Assembly: GCF_037975245.1 (NCBI RefSeq)
Contig: NC_092576.1
Span: 32,032,611 to 32,096,610, forward strand
DNA: 64,000 bases
Source of the DNA: Apostichopus japonicus
Taxonomy: Eukaryota > Echinodermata > Holothuroidea > Aspidochirotida > Stichopodidae
Reading direction: 5' to 3'
Shown piece by piece: positions 20,325 to 32,095 of the stretch. The translations under genes were made by a program, and so were the position numbers. The first letter of the stretch is position 1. The number at the start of each line of letters is the position of its first letter. The notes under the pieces were generated by a model. That model did no database searches. It was not told the origin of the DNA and was given only the letters and a program-made list of their open reading frames with translations.

Positions 20325-20710
20325 AATCAAGTTGTGGGGAAGGGGGGGGGGGTTAGTATATACCCATCTTAATTATGGACCAAACTTTATTTTCAAAGTA
20401 AATTACTATGATGGACCATTACAAACTGAAAATACTGACCACCTAATTTCCAGGAGGAAAGGTATCGTGAGACCCCCCCCCCCAAGTTTCCCTTATATGG
20501 GAGAGGAACCAAAGTGCCAAAACAATGTACTATCATGGACAATTACAAAAATGGAAAAACTTTTCTTTCAGGGTGAGAATGGTCACAAAGGGCTCCTGAT
20601 TTGGTTGGGGAGGGTGTTGATTTACCCCATCTAATTTATTGACCAAAGTTTGTTAACACAACTTACTATGATGGACCATTACAAAAATGAAAATACTCAA
20701 TCCTGACCCC
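20325..20710. repeat. Three degenerate repeats with G and C homopolymers
   Basis: Blocks resembling TACTATGATGGACCATTACA recur near 20405, 20528 and 20665, each preceded by a poly-G or poly-C run (20342-20352, 20472-20483). They are non-coding. Short ORFs here read through the repeats. Confidence 0.5.
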
Positions 20711-21374
20711 ACTGTTCATGACTCAACTGTGTATCATGAAGTCACCATATATAGGTTAGTGTTTACTAATATGCAACCCTTATTTCACCACTCCTTGTGT
20801 AGTACAGTGCACAATTTACAGAGCTAAGGCAAGACTTTTGGTTCTCAGATTGGTTCATAATCATAGCTCACAGTTTTCTCCCTTAAGTCCTTTAAGTCTA
20901 CTGGATTTAATTTTAGCTCAGACTGCACATGTCAGAAGGAAGTTTGTCTATGATTTTAGTCAGCAAAATCAATTTCATGATGATATTGTGTATACTGCCT
21001 ATACTATATGATATTTCTAGCCTACCACACTTTATGTAGTGTTGGTTAGGCTGATACTTTAGTAGTGTGGTATTTAGTGTGGATATATCATGCTAAAGGA
21101 ACCTCCTTAGAATGTTTATACTATGTAATATGTATAGAATTTCTAAACAATATCAGAAATCCTCAGGCAACATATCCTATACAGTAGGCTTGCTTAGAAT
21201 TTAGTAGATGTTCAATTAACTCCAAAAATAGGACCTAGGCCTAGCTAGAAGCCATATCACAATATTATTAATATTAGCCTATTTACTTGTCAGTAAAATG
21301 GCAATAGGCAGCGCTTAGCTTAAATAATGGGAGTAAATTAAAATATGCAGGCACAGCTAGATAGGCTAGGTGCT
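20711..21374. other. AT-rich stretch without recognised gene
   Basis: Unique-looking sequence with several TAGGCCTAG-type words in its right half. Possibly part of a long intron upstream of the SET exons. Confidence 0.4.
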
Positions 21375-21382
21375 CTCTAGTA
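21375..21382. repeat. Direct repeat CTCTAGTA left of foldback element
   Basis: Eight bases repeated exactly at 22081-22088, bracketing the inverted-repeat element. Likely target-site duplication. Confidence 0.7.
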
Positions 21383-22080
21383 GGGGTCTGCCCAATATTC
21401 ATAAGGTCCGCTATTCATAAGAGTCATTGTTCATAAGGTTCGTTATTCATAACATGCATTTTTTCGATAAAAAGTTTGTTGTTCATTATGAAAAGGGATC
21501 ATAATTCATAAGATCCGGTATTCGTAATGGAAACTTATTCGGTTAACTTATTCCTTATTCATAATAAGACAAAGGGTTCCTTATTCATAATAGAGCAAAG
21601 AGTGCGTAATCCATATTAGACAAAAAGGTTCTTTATTCCTAATCATTAAATGGGACAAAGGGTTAATTCGATATTCATACAGTAATGGAGCAAACGTTCC
21701 ATAATCCATAAAGGGAAAAAGTTTTCTTATTCATAATAGGAGAGAAGTGCGATATTCATACAAGTGTAATTGGCAAGGCCTATTATGAATAACGAACCCT
21801 TCTTCCCATTATGGATAACGAACCTATTTGTCTAAATGAATATCGAACCCTTTGTCTTATTATGAATAATGAACCTTTGCTCTATTATGGATTACGAACC
21901 CTTTTCACCATTCTGAATATCCAACCCTTTTACCAATTATGAACAACAAACATTTTTCTTTCATTAGGAATAACGAACCATATAAACAATGAACCTTTTT
22001 GCTCATTATGAATAGCGAACCTTATGAACAATGAACCTTATGGATATAGAACGTTACCTTATGAATATCCGGCTGTCACC
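21383..22080. mobile_element. Foldback element, 698 bp, composed of degenerate ATTCATAA units
   Basis: The left half repeats words like GGTTCGTTATTCATAA and the right half repeats their complement (TTATGAATAACGAACC). The turning point is near 21770. Outer ends pair: GGGGTCTGCCCAATATTCAT against the reverse complement of ATGAATATCCGGCTGTCACC. An exact 8-bp direct repeat flanks it. Nearly the whole element is inverted repeat built from short internal tandem repeats, as in foldback transposons. It encodes nothing. Confidence 0.8.
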
Positions 22081-22088
22081 CTCTAGTA

Positions 22089-23100
22089 TACCATTAATTG
22101 ATACGTCTGGCCTGCATTTGAGCTATAAAACTTGACACAAATCTTCATATCTTGCAACCCTAACTACCGTTAAGTTATTATGTATGATGACATGTCTCTA
22201 GGAATACAGCGTAACTTTCAGTGGGCTAAAACAAATCCGAGCAGCATGCATCATAGTGCAGTTTAACTACTTTAACATCAGCTCAGGGCTTGAGCTTTTA
22301 CATAGGCGTAGTACTATTCGGGTATGATTACGATATGGTACAGAACCTTATCTAACAACTAGCCTTTGTTAAATTGGTGAATGACTTAATGTTATTGACC
22401 TAGCCTAGGCTATAGACAGTACATGTGTGGCCTGGAATTTCAAACACAGGCCTTACTAAAAATATATAATTTCACAACAACTGGTATATTTAATTATTCA
22501 AATTCCAAATTCAAGCTGCACCAAGTAACAAAAATAAATGAAGCTATTAAATTGTAACCTCCAAGATCTAACCTATATCCTACTACTTATAACATGTAGG
22601 CTAGGCCTAGCCTAGGATTGAATCATTAATATATTCTGTGGCAGCCTAGTCTTTAGCCTAGCCTATAGCATACCATGTTATGTGCCTATCTACAACAGTA
22701 AAGGGTATATGAAGACTAGCTAGGCCTATAGCCTAGGCTTTTTAATATTCAAATTGATCCTTTATCTTTTTTTATTATGACTTTCCCCTAATTTTTATAC
22801 ATGCTCACCTTTAAAATGTCATTGTTTCTATCTTCTTAAATCCCAGTTGAAAGAACATCTTCAACCCTGCCAACATGTCAGTGATATGTACTGTAGGGTG
22901 TTGCTTCTGTATTACTTTGAGGGCGCTATTCTGCAATGTTGAATCAGTTTCTTTACATTGATAAAATGTAAATCCTTGTTCACACTAATTAGACCACTTG
23001 TGTGAGTTCTCTGCATACACTTGTGATTCGTAGTCCTCTTGATTCACAAGTGTATGTAAAAAAATTGGGAGAAATTCTGCCCCACATACGTATACAATGT
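22089..23100. other. Unique AT-rich sequence, TAGGCCTAGCC-rich in the middle
   Basis: No gene recognised. On the minus strand, AAAG|GTGAGC at about 22809-22819 is a good donor, but the sequence before it has stops in all frames, so at most a non-coding exon. Confidence 0.35.
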
Positions 23101-23135
23101 TAGTATGTGTGTGTGTGCGTGTGTGTGTGTGTGTG
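23101..23135. repeat. TG microsatellite
   Basis: About 17 TG units with a few interruptions, directly before the 304-bp repeat. Confidence 0.9.
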
Positions 23136-23141
23136 ACGCCA

Positions 23142-23905
23142 AGCTTGAAATTAGGTTTTCTCAGCAATCCCAAGGTAGATTGATCTCATTCTTGGTACAT
23201 AGGTTACCCATCATGAGTAGACGATCCCTATTTATTTTGGTGCTAATATCATGAATATTAATGAGTGGGCGGGGCTTAGAGTGATTTTCAACAAATGTCA
23301 ATATCTTCGTAACCGTAAGTTCAATTTTCATGGAACTTAGTTTGGTGGTACAAGAGGAAAGTCCTCTATATGAATATGGTGACAGTTTGTCCAATCTCAT
23401 TATTATTCATGAGGGGCGGGGCTAAGTGTTGTTTTTCGCAAAAACGCTTGAAATTAGGTTTTCTCGGCAATCCCAAGGTGGATTGATCTCATTCTTGGTA
23501 CATAGGTTACCCATCATGAGTAGACGATCCCTATTTATTTTGGTGCTAATATCATGAATATTAATGAGTGGGTGGGGCTTAGAGTGATTTTCAACAAATG
23601 TCAATATCTTCGAAACCGTAAGTTCAATTTTCATGGAACTTGGTTTGGTGGTACAAGAGGAAAGTCCTCTATATGAATATGGTGACAGTTTGTCCAATCT
23701 CATTATTATTCATGAGGGGCGGGGCTAAGTGTTGTTTTTCGCAAAAAAGCTTGAAATTAGGTTTTCTCAGCAATCCCAAGGTGGATTGATCTCATTCTTG
23801 GTACATAGGTTACCCATTATGAGTAGACGATCCCTATTTATTTTGGTGCTAATATCATGAATATTAATGAGTGGGCGGGGCTTAGAATGATTTTCAACAA
23901 ATCTT
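23142..23905. repeat. 304-bp tandem repeat, about 2.5 copies
   Basis: GCTTGAAATTAGGTTTTCTC recurs at 23142, 23446 and 23750. Units contain AATGAGTGGGCGGGGCTTAG and GAGGGGCGGGGCTAAG. Minus-strand ORFs of 79 and 93 codons within it are copies of each other produced by the repeat and are not called. Confidence 0.92.
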
Positions 23906-23911
23906 CAGTAT

Positions 23912-23966
23912 GACCCGGCCAGGAGTCGAACCCCTAACCTTCCAGCTGCAAGTCGGAATTCTACCC
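23912..23966 (-). repeat. tRNA-like fragment, probably from a SINE
   Basis: The minus strand contains the 3' half of a tRNA-like sequence, with T-arm GGTTCGACTCC and a flanking stem-like GGGTCA. No 5' half with a D-arm is found, and the anticodon stem does not pair fully. A tRNA-derived SINE piece is more likely than a tRNA gene. Confidence 0.4.
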
Positions 23967-23999
23967 CAATACTATTAATGAGGGGGCATGAATATTAAT

Positions 24000-25237
24000 G
24001 AGTGGTAGAGCTTAAAGCAAATTCTTTAAAATATCAATTTGTTCATCAAACTTGAGCTGATAGCAAGGAACAACATTTGTGTTGATGCTACATTAATATT
24101 CATAAAAGGTCGGAACCAAGTGTACACAATGAACCTACAGTAATATTTAGATGCCAAGGAATCTCAAAACCTCTTGGTTTTCTTGTTGACACATGCCGTT
24201 TATTAATATTCGAGGTTGTGAATTTGCATCCAATAAACTTCACGTTAATTTTGAGGTGATACCGTAGAATGTTATAAATTATATTGAACAGGTCTGTTCT
24301 TGTAATTTCTTTGTAATTATTCATCATAACACATAACAACATGTAACAGTCCGTTTAATTGACCATGTATCTTACTGTACCAGCTCCCTTGTTTTAAGTG
24401 GTCATGTTTAGGTTGTTAGTTGTTTCTGTTTGTGTGAGACGTGGCTCTTCCATGAAACATTATAACACTAACAGTTATATTACTTTAAATTGTTGGTCTT
24501 GGTTCAAGTAATTACTAATCAAATTAAATTTACCCATTTCTATGGTACTGCGGGAATTAGTCAAATGCACAGGATGGTGATGAGGAAATTTGGAATTTGG
24601 AACAGATGTATGTGGAATTTAACTCTGTTTTCTAGCTGATTTCTACACTTTCGTAGTTTTTAACTCAAATAATGTTGAGAATGAAGTCACTGCGTAAACG
24701 TTTTAATAAAATTAAATAAAGCTGCATGCTACGTAATAGGTTATAACGGTGACCAATCCATATAATATTCACACATTAATGGATAGACCTGCAACTAAGT
24801 AAGAGATCTAGGTATGTTGTTTCGATCACATGACTACTACTTATTAGTGTTATAGTGTTATAGTATTCTTCCATTGTATTAAATCTTGCTAATAAATTAA
24901 CTTTGTTGCTTAGAAAGCTTCAGGGGATTTGAAGGATCACTTGCTTAAATTATTATATATCCAGATTAGTGTATACGTGACTGATATAAGTGTGTTGGTC
25001 AAAGCAGGCTTATATATGAAAGGACGGGTCTGGTTTTTATTTGAAACCAATAAACTCTGATATATTTTTCTGAATGGTAATGCTTGTCATGGTCATTTTC
25101 ATATATGAAGGAAAGAGGAGATATTTTAAATGCTGGCATTATAAGGGTTCTGGGGGGGTTATTGTATTCGTGTAAAATGGGAATAAAATTAGAAAACAGA
25201 AACAAACTATGTAGTATATATGTGTAGCTCTTCTTAC
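24000..25237. other. AT-rich region without confirmed gene
   Basis: A minus-strand open frame of 80 codons (24100-24342) has no recognised domain and no convincing splice sites. The rest is unique AT-rich DNA. Confidence 0.35.
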
Positions 25238-25274
25238 CCGCTTCGTTGATATCTTGTACGGATACCATGGTAAC
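25238..25274 (-). CDS. Candidate 37-nt exon, possibly 5' part of the SET gene
   Basis: Good acceptor (GTATTGTTTAG) and donor (CGG|GTAAGA) on the minus strand. Read with one leading base it gives LPWYPYKISTKR ending in phase 0, which matches the phase-0 start of the exon at 20137 and the phase-2 end of the exon at 27715. It also contains an ATG that would begin MVSVQDINEA ending in phase 1, which does not fit the next exon. Too short to be sure of. Confidence 0.35.
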
Positions 25275-27040
25275 CTAAACAATACAATCACTTGATAAAA
25301 TATTAATTGAAGACAAATATTCGTATTATTTCCCGCGTGTTTTGAACTGACACAAAAATATATACATCAGACGATTTTTAAGTAGTCAGGATCCGCGGTG
25401 GGGTGGTGTGGGGGGGGGGTGGTGGAGTTGTTTCAATTACTGTATAGTCGGTAACTGATAATCTGATTTAAATATTCAGAATTTGTCATCCGCTAATTGC
25501 TTATTTATCTTGATAAATACCTTCAAGTGTTTAGGGTAGTTTATTGCCACACATAAACCTTCCAGCCCTATTCATTACTTATTGTTAGTGTATAGGATTA
25601 GGTGGAGAGTTTAGGGAGCCAAATAATGGAAGAACAACTCACTTAAACGTTTATAACACGTTTATTCCCAACGCAGAAACAAACTTATAAAAATCTGGAA
25701 GTGAACAGAAATAAATATCTTTAAAATATACTTTTGAGATAAAAGTCTGTAAGTAAATCACGAGCATTGGTACGATAATTAACAACTAAGCATATCATTT
25801 CAACATTTAGTAGAACACTGGTAGCGTGTATGACTTTGACACAACATAATTGACATAACCGACGCTGCTTAACGTTTCCAACATACCACTATAAATCCTC
25901 GTGAAACATCGTTATTATTATTCTGAACCAAAACTTAGCTGAAGAACAAATCAATGACATTAACGAATATCTTAATCAAATAATGTCTTCACCTGTACAG
26001 TACTATGAATAAGCAGCAGCATTATGATACAAAAAAATGGCAACGGTAAATCTGAACTAATGTTTAAAATATTTGGATTATTTCTTTCGTATTTTGAGTA
26101 TATATGAGCAACCCAAACCAAGTCCAGCTAATACATAGAGACACAGCAATGACGAGCTCACGCTGTTTCTGTAAATACTAGTCTAACAGACACACAGGGA
26201 GTATCGGTTACATAAACCCACTCTAAATATTCCTTAATGTACAGACCGTCGCTTCCTGGTCTAAATGTTCCTTGCCTAATGTTGAACAGAGAGAGTCAAC
26301 TATTTTAAAACTGATTATGTGCGCATGTACAAACTTCCAATTGAACATACATAGACAGGGTAAATTTAGAAATGAAACACGTTTGTGCAAGGTTTATTAT
26401 ATTTAGTGAAATGTTTAAATTGTTAACATATCTATTTAATTATCCAATGTTGTCTCTTATTGTATATTTTGACCGGACATCTACATTTCCAAAACTGTGA
26501 TGGATATCTTTACACTTCTAACAATACGATAGAAACAGACCGTCTCAGACGAAGGGGGGGGGGGGGGGTGGGTGTAACCAATGTGCTGCTTTGTGGACTA
26601 AGCAAGGATTTGCTTTTTCTGACAAAGATGTTCTGGGTCTATCTTTAAATACGGCCCTCTTTTTCCTCCTTGTCATCTTCTCTGTCGTCCATTGTATCCA
26701 TGTGATCACTACAGTGAGAAGTTAGTCATTATGACGTCACTCAGTTTGTGATGACGTCACTCAGTGGTTGATGACGGGTTTAAAAGTGATTTTGTCTTCC
26801 CTATAAGCTGATGTTTGTATTCATGTTGTTAAGTCCGTGCATCTTACATTGACGAGTCTGTCTCCAATATTGACTTTAGTGTGTTCAATGTAGATGTGCG
26901 TTTACCTGTCAGGAATAATTTTCTGGGATATTTTTGAAGATATATCATTCTAACTTATACATTGTTTGCTTCGCCATATTATATTTTCCTAAAATCTCAT
27001 TTTCCAAATCTCATGAATATAATATTTCTCTTCCTTCCAG
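25275..27040. other. AT-rich region, no coding exon supported
   Basis: Contains a G-rich stretch (25401-25424), a poly-G run at 26553-26568, and the twin CRE-like sites at 26732 and 26752. Open frames are short and unremarkable. Confidence 0.4.
26732..26759. promoter_or_regulatory. Two perfect CRE palindromes, 20 bp apart
   Basis: TGACGTCA occurs at 26732-26739 and 26752-26759, each followed by CTCAGT, with a related TGACGGG downstream. CREB/ATF and related bZIP factors bind this octamer. Both lie within a short imperfect duplication about 290 bp upstream of the first called plus-strand exon. Regulatory use is inference. Confidence 0.45.
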
Positions 27041-27076
27041 GCCTGTGACGGAAATGGCAATCTACCAGGAGAAGAG
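27041..27076 (+). CDS. Acidic-protein gene, exon a (36 nt)
   Basis: Strong acceptor (TTCTCTTCCTTCCAG) and donor (GAG|GTAAGA). The exon is 12 codons, phase 0 to 0, reading ACDGNGNLPGEE. It is the most upstream exon recognised, and the start codon was not found. All four exons of this gene share phase 0, which supports their belonging together. Confidence 0.55.
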
Positions 27077-29565
27077 GTAAGAGAGACTTAGATTCATGTT
27101 CATGTTAATTAGTACGGTGATTTTAATAAAGACACATAGGTATTAATTAATGTTGAACAAAGAAATAAGACAAAACAGTATTAAACTTTGTGTCTCATCA
27201 GGGAGGACAGGTTTTTAATTGTCGTGTATCCAACAGGGACTTTAGATAGGCCTGCTACAAGTTTATATCTGGTAATGATGATAGCACTGTTCTCAATGTC
27301 AATTTTAGATGCGGCCTAAATAATCTTCCTTCCGCACACAAAGTCAAAGAAATGCTCAACAAAGAAGCGAATAGACCTTTAAATACTACAAGGTTAGTCC
27401 GATGTTATGGTGTGTTAAAAGTCTCACACCAATTGGAATTTAATATTTGAACATTTCAGCTGTCCACGCATGATTGACTGTAAAAGGCAAGGGAAGGTGT
27501 AACCATTTTCCTTATACACAGAAAAGGCTAACTCTACAAGTCTTTACGTCTATCTCCGATAAATCTTTACTTTTGTATTCTTGGATAATATAAAATAATT
27601 AGAATCATTCCCTGGGGTCGGGGACGGGTTAGGGATGGTTAAGGAAGAGATAAGCTTCTCACAGAAATTTGGTAAACGATACAATATATATTGCATATAA
27701 GCATCATCACATACCTGTCAAACAGGAACACATTAATTAATGAAATTGAAGAGATAAAAGGGTCTGCTCTATTGGTAATGTGAGTGTACGAGAGCGTCCA
27801 CTGTGGCATAAAATGACTCGGAGTAGAAACCATTCCCTGTGGAATGTGAGCATACCAAGCTGTTGCGATGCCAAATAAAAGGAAACTAGAAACAATATAA
27901 ACAAAATTATGTTTTAGTATCTGAGAGATCACGTGCATCAGGTAAGTTACAATGAGGGTCCCTTCAGACAAAACTGATATGATAGCAACGGCGTAGGTAT
28001 TTCATGAAGATGAACCTACGTGTATGTGAGGTGACTCCTCAACATTTACAACAAAATGTCAAAAGAATAAACACAATAATTGGGCAATATTCTTAAATCA
28101 ATTCTGACGTGTCAGTTCAGAGCGGCTAGAAATACAAGTAGTTTAGAAAAGATTGTTGTCTAAAAATGGATTGATTTCTAGCACAACCTGATACTGTTAG
28201 TGTTTAATCATGTAATCGACCAATTCTTTAAATATTTAACTAGCAAATATAATACTAGTCAAATTAAGATATAAGGCATCATTCTATTTATTTTTAATTA
28301 CATAATACTTCAGTTTGAACTATTTAATGTAATCATTAATCTTAAACATGTTGCTTAAACACATTTACAAACAGATGGCGCATGTAACACCAAATCAGAA
28401 GGATATTGTTTCTTTCTGTTTATTTAAATTTGTGTCATAATATGTAATGACTACTGACTAGTCCAGCTAACAAAAAAAAGCTTGTAGTTCCATTGTTTTT
28501 ACGCAGAGGGAGGGAGGATTCGTCCGACTAAATGATCTAACATATAATACCAAAGTTGGAAGAAGATGTATATCCCCCCCCTACTCCCCCGCATGGACGT
28601 CTATTAAATTAACGTCATTAAACCATCAACATTAAATTAACGTCATTAAACCATCAACATGTTACAACATTTTCATAGAGGCTACATCAGCCTTTTTTCA
28701 CGTTTTTAATTAAGAATCGCTGGACTGATACTGTACAGAGAAACTAACAACATAGTAAGAAGTAAAAGTAGATAATTCTTGTTTTATGAAGCATCATTCA
28801 GTTCTTTCAGAATAGACATCATAATATAAATATACACATCTATCATGGTTTTTTTTATATTAAATATGCGACTCCCGTGGGACCGTTTGATTCATGTTAC
28901 AAAAGTAACTACCATGACTTGCAAAATTCTAACAAAATTAACAATAAGAGGGCCCTTTTTAGAATGAAACTTATCATCAATGTTAAGATTACTTTAACCT
29001 GAGTTGAATTTGCTTCACATCATTGAAGAATTTAACGCATGTCTGCAAGTTTAGTTATTTAGTTATTTGTATTTGGAGGAAACGGAATTCACGATATATG
29101 AATTTGTTCCCATCGTGCAATAATGTTTGTAACTGTAAAATGTAGGAAGTTCTTTATAAATGATTGCTCTATGTTCATTCCTCCCAATGAATATTTTATT
29201 TTAAACAGTATTTGTGTTATAAGTATTTTCGATGTACGTGGAGTACTGGCTAGGGGTAAAAAAAAACGGCAAACGCGAAAAAAAAAATTAAACTCTTGGG
29301 TTAAACCGTCAAAAAGTTTGAATCTTGTTAAAATATCATTGTCACAATTCGTGCTCCTCTTAAAAAAAAGGTTAATTATCAAAAGATTCCGTGTTTTAGT
29401 CCGTTTTCATTCTGACCAGAGGACAGTTGTAGGATGAAAGGAACCTATTCAGAAATCTGCGTAAATAAATACCACGCAGATAGATGTAGGCACATAGCGC
29501 ACTTAAATAGGGATGTTCTTTGTTTTATTAAAGTTATGTATGATTATTTATTTCCCTTCTTGCAG
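27077..29565 (+). other. Intron of the acidic-protein gene
   Basis: AT-rich. Contains the minus-strand exon above and a 33-bp tandem duplication (TTAAATTAACGTCATTAAAC) at about 28604-28660. The opposing ORFs at 29089-29437 are low-complexity and not called. Confidence 0.5.
27715..27973 (-). CDS. Exon of an unidentified gene, hydrophobic 85-residue segment
   Basis: A 259-nt open exon on the minus strand, acceptor GCTATCATATCAG and strong donor GACAG|GTATGTG, with 2 leading and 2 trailing bases. It begins LSEGTLIVTYLMHVISQILK and has a hydrophobic stretch (FVYIVSSFLLFGIATAWYA) that could span a membrane. No family is recognised. It lies in an intron of the plus-strand acidic gene. Its trailing phase fits the candidate exon at 25238-25274, so a link to the SET-side gene is possible but odd for a nuclear enzyme. 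Confidence 0.4.
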
Positions 29566-29610
29566 GGTTACAGCGAACCTAGTTCATCGGAAGATGATAC
29601 GGATGAAGAA
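29566..29610 (+). CDS. Acidic-protein gene, exon b (45 nt)
   Basis: Acceptor TTTCCCTTCTTGCAG, donor GAAGAA|GTAAGA. Fifteen codons, phase 0 to 0, reading GYSEPSSSEDDTDEE. The Ser runs beside Asp/Glu resemble casein kinase 2 sites. That is composition-based inference. Confidence 0.6.
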
Positions 29611-31918
29611 GTAAGAATATCGAGTATTTCTTTTTTAGTTTGTCTCATACTAAGTTATATTCAATAAGCAAACAAGAGACTATCCTCGTGAGACAGCTTT
29701 ACAGTTAGTCATATACAACATGAATACGATATGTCATCTATGGAGGACATTTGACAACAAAGCTCGTCAAATTTACAAGATCAACATAAATAAAAATATA
29801 TGTAAACATGGAATTGTGTCAGAGTTCGTGTTAATTGCTGATAATTTATATAAAACTTATAATATAATTTATGCATAATAACCACATGTCAGCCTACGTA
29901 TGTTGAGTAAATGGAATGTTGTTCTATCACGGGTCGCTTGCCTCTTGAATTGCAAACAAGTAGATGTTTGTATATTGCTTATAACATCTAGCTAAGAATG
30001 ACTACAAAAGTGGGCTAATACAAACAATGACAATTTTAATGATCTTATCACGGATCTTAATCTGTTCATCATGAGTTACTGTTCATATTCTTTGGCAATT
30101 ATTCTTAACAGTATATACTACCGGATAGCAAGAATAATGGTGTTATATTTCATAATTATATTTAGAGATGAACTACTAGATAAAGGGAGCTAATTTATGC
30201 ATGATAATACTAATGTCATGATGGTCTAGCGATCAAGCGTCATCCGATGATGAAAATCGTAATGAATTCACTGCTGCTTGATTTAGTCTGGACTGTCTCT
30301 GAATTTCGTAATAACCTCAACATTTTATAATAAGAACTTGAAATTATCGAAATTGATAGAAGAAATAACTGTAACTGGTCAATCAACTTAAAGAGTATAT
30401 ATTGAGTGGTTTTCCTATACATATTCGATTAAGCTGATTCTACAATACTGCATTCATGGATAGAGCATCCAATACCATTTGTCCTTAACATTGGTATGTT
30501 TTCCCCATTGCGTTTTGGATTGCATCTGAGGAACTCACCTAAGGATCTGTACATCCAGATACAGATACTGTTGAGTGTTTGTTGAGCTACACAAAGATTA
30601 ATACATTTATACTCACAATGACACCTCGTAGAAGTAAGAGACTTGTCAATGTTACATTTCCTTAGCTATACACTGGTCGCAACGTTTTCACATTTGAGCC
30701 AGTTGACGTCAGATGACTTTAGCCTTAACAATATCAAGGGGTTTGTCCAACTCAGAATGGGTAACCTACATGTTTCCGTTCTTGAGATAAAGTAGGTACC
30801 CGGTCTTTATTGTGTTATCCTGTTGAATTCAGATGATTCTTGACCTCTAATAAAATCAATAAGGTCCATGTGTAATATGGGAAGCCAACATGCCAAGTAT
30901 AAGGGTTGCCAATGATAACAATAACAATTTTTTGATCTTATCACGGATATTAAACTGTTCATCTTGAGTAACTGTTCATATACTGTGGCAATTATTCTTA
31001 ACAGTAATTGACGGATAGCAAGAATTATTGTGTTATATTTCATAATTATATTTAGAGATGACATAATAGATAAAGAAGGTAATTTATGCATGATAATACT
31101 AATGTCATGATGGTCTAGCGATCGAGCGTAATCCGATGATGAAAATCGTATTGAATTCACTGCTGCTTGATTCAGTCTGGACTGTCTCCGAATTTCGTAA
31201 TAACCTCAAAATTGTATAACAAAAACTTAAAAGCATCGAAATTGGTAGAGTAAAATAACTATAACTGGCCAATCAACTTAAAGAGTATATATTGAGTGGT
31301 TTTCCTAGAACTATTCGACTAAGCTAATTCTACAATATTGTATGTATGGATACAGCACAGTAAAACTACAATTATATGGAAGAGTATTTTAGTAGATATG
31401 CGATTATGTGTGAGAATGAATTAAACGGTGACTGTAGACAGAAGTATTGTCTTAATATGTTACAGTCCGCTAACAAAGAGAAAATGATTGTTTATTTTAC
31501 TTTATTGCTATTGATGTGTTCTATATATTCACCTGTTAAATGAGCTTCTTTGGAATCCTCTTTTCAGGTTATATGAATTATGACGTCGACTAATCGGTTA
31601 GGTTATTTGTTTATAAATATTGATAACGCAACCAAAACCAGTTAATTTTTCTTTATATAATCAACCGAGCACCCTTGGATTGCATCCAATATGATTTGTC
31701 CTTGGCAATGGTATGTTTTTCTCATTGACAATGGTATGTTTTCCCCATTGACAATGGTATGTTTTACCCATTGCGTTTTGGATCGCATCTGAGGAACTCA
31801 CATAATGATCTGTACATCCAGTCACTTACATTGGTGAGCCTCGACATGCGGGACTATTGAGGAGCTGTATATTAAACTTAAACTAACAGTTTATTTTTTT
31901 AATACTTCTGTTCCACAG
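29611..31918 (+). other. Intron with internal segmental duplication
   Basis: A stretch at about 30022-30562 is repeated at about 30911-31358 and 31679-31826 with high identity. The second copy is split by about 320 bp and has extra copies of TTGACAATGGTATGTTTT. No exon recognised in either copy. Confidence 0.75.
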
Positions 31919-31947
31919 ACCTTTGATGACGATGACGGTGGTGGCGG

Positions 31948-31988
<41 letters not shown>

Positions 31989-32095
31989 GTGGCGGTGATG
32001 ATGGTGATGGTGATGATGATGAGCACGACGAACATACCGTTGACGACACAACTAGTCATTACAACCAACCGGCAGAAAGCAGGCCTACAACAGAT
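31919..32095 (+). CDS. Acidic-protein gene, exon c (177 nt) with poly-Asp/Gly run
   Basis: Acceptor TTCTGTTCCACAG, donor GAT|GTGAGT. Fifty-nine codons, phase 0 to 0. It opens TFDDDDGGGG, runs through about 14 Asp from a GAT/GAC trinucleotide repeat, then DGDGDDDEHDEHTVDD and a less biased tail TTSHYNQPAESRPTTD. Trinucleotide repeat length probably varies between individuals. Such acidic tracts occur in nuclear histone-binding and in calcium-binding proteins. No family is assigned. Confidence 0.7.

Noticed and set aside
21383-22080. CRISPR-like or regularly spaced repeat array
   Set aside because: The units are degenerate, without constant spacers, form one large inverted repeat, and the genome is eukaryotic.
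23161-23703. Two similar minus-strand ORFs (MRLDKLSPYSYRGLSS)
   Set aside because: They are copies produced by the 304-bp tandem repeat and have no separate coding evidence.
29089-29437. Overlapping opposite-strand ORFs of about 100 codons
   Set aside because: AT-rich low-complexity sequence with Lys/Phe runs. Neither strand shows splice support or motifs.
31883-32068. Minus-strand ORF with poly-Ile/Thr
   Set aside because: Opposite strand of the GAT-repeat Asp tract in exon c.
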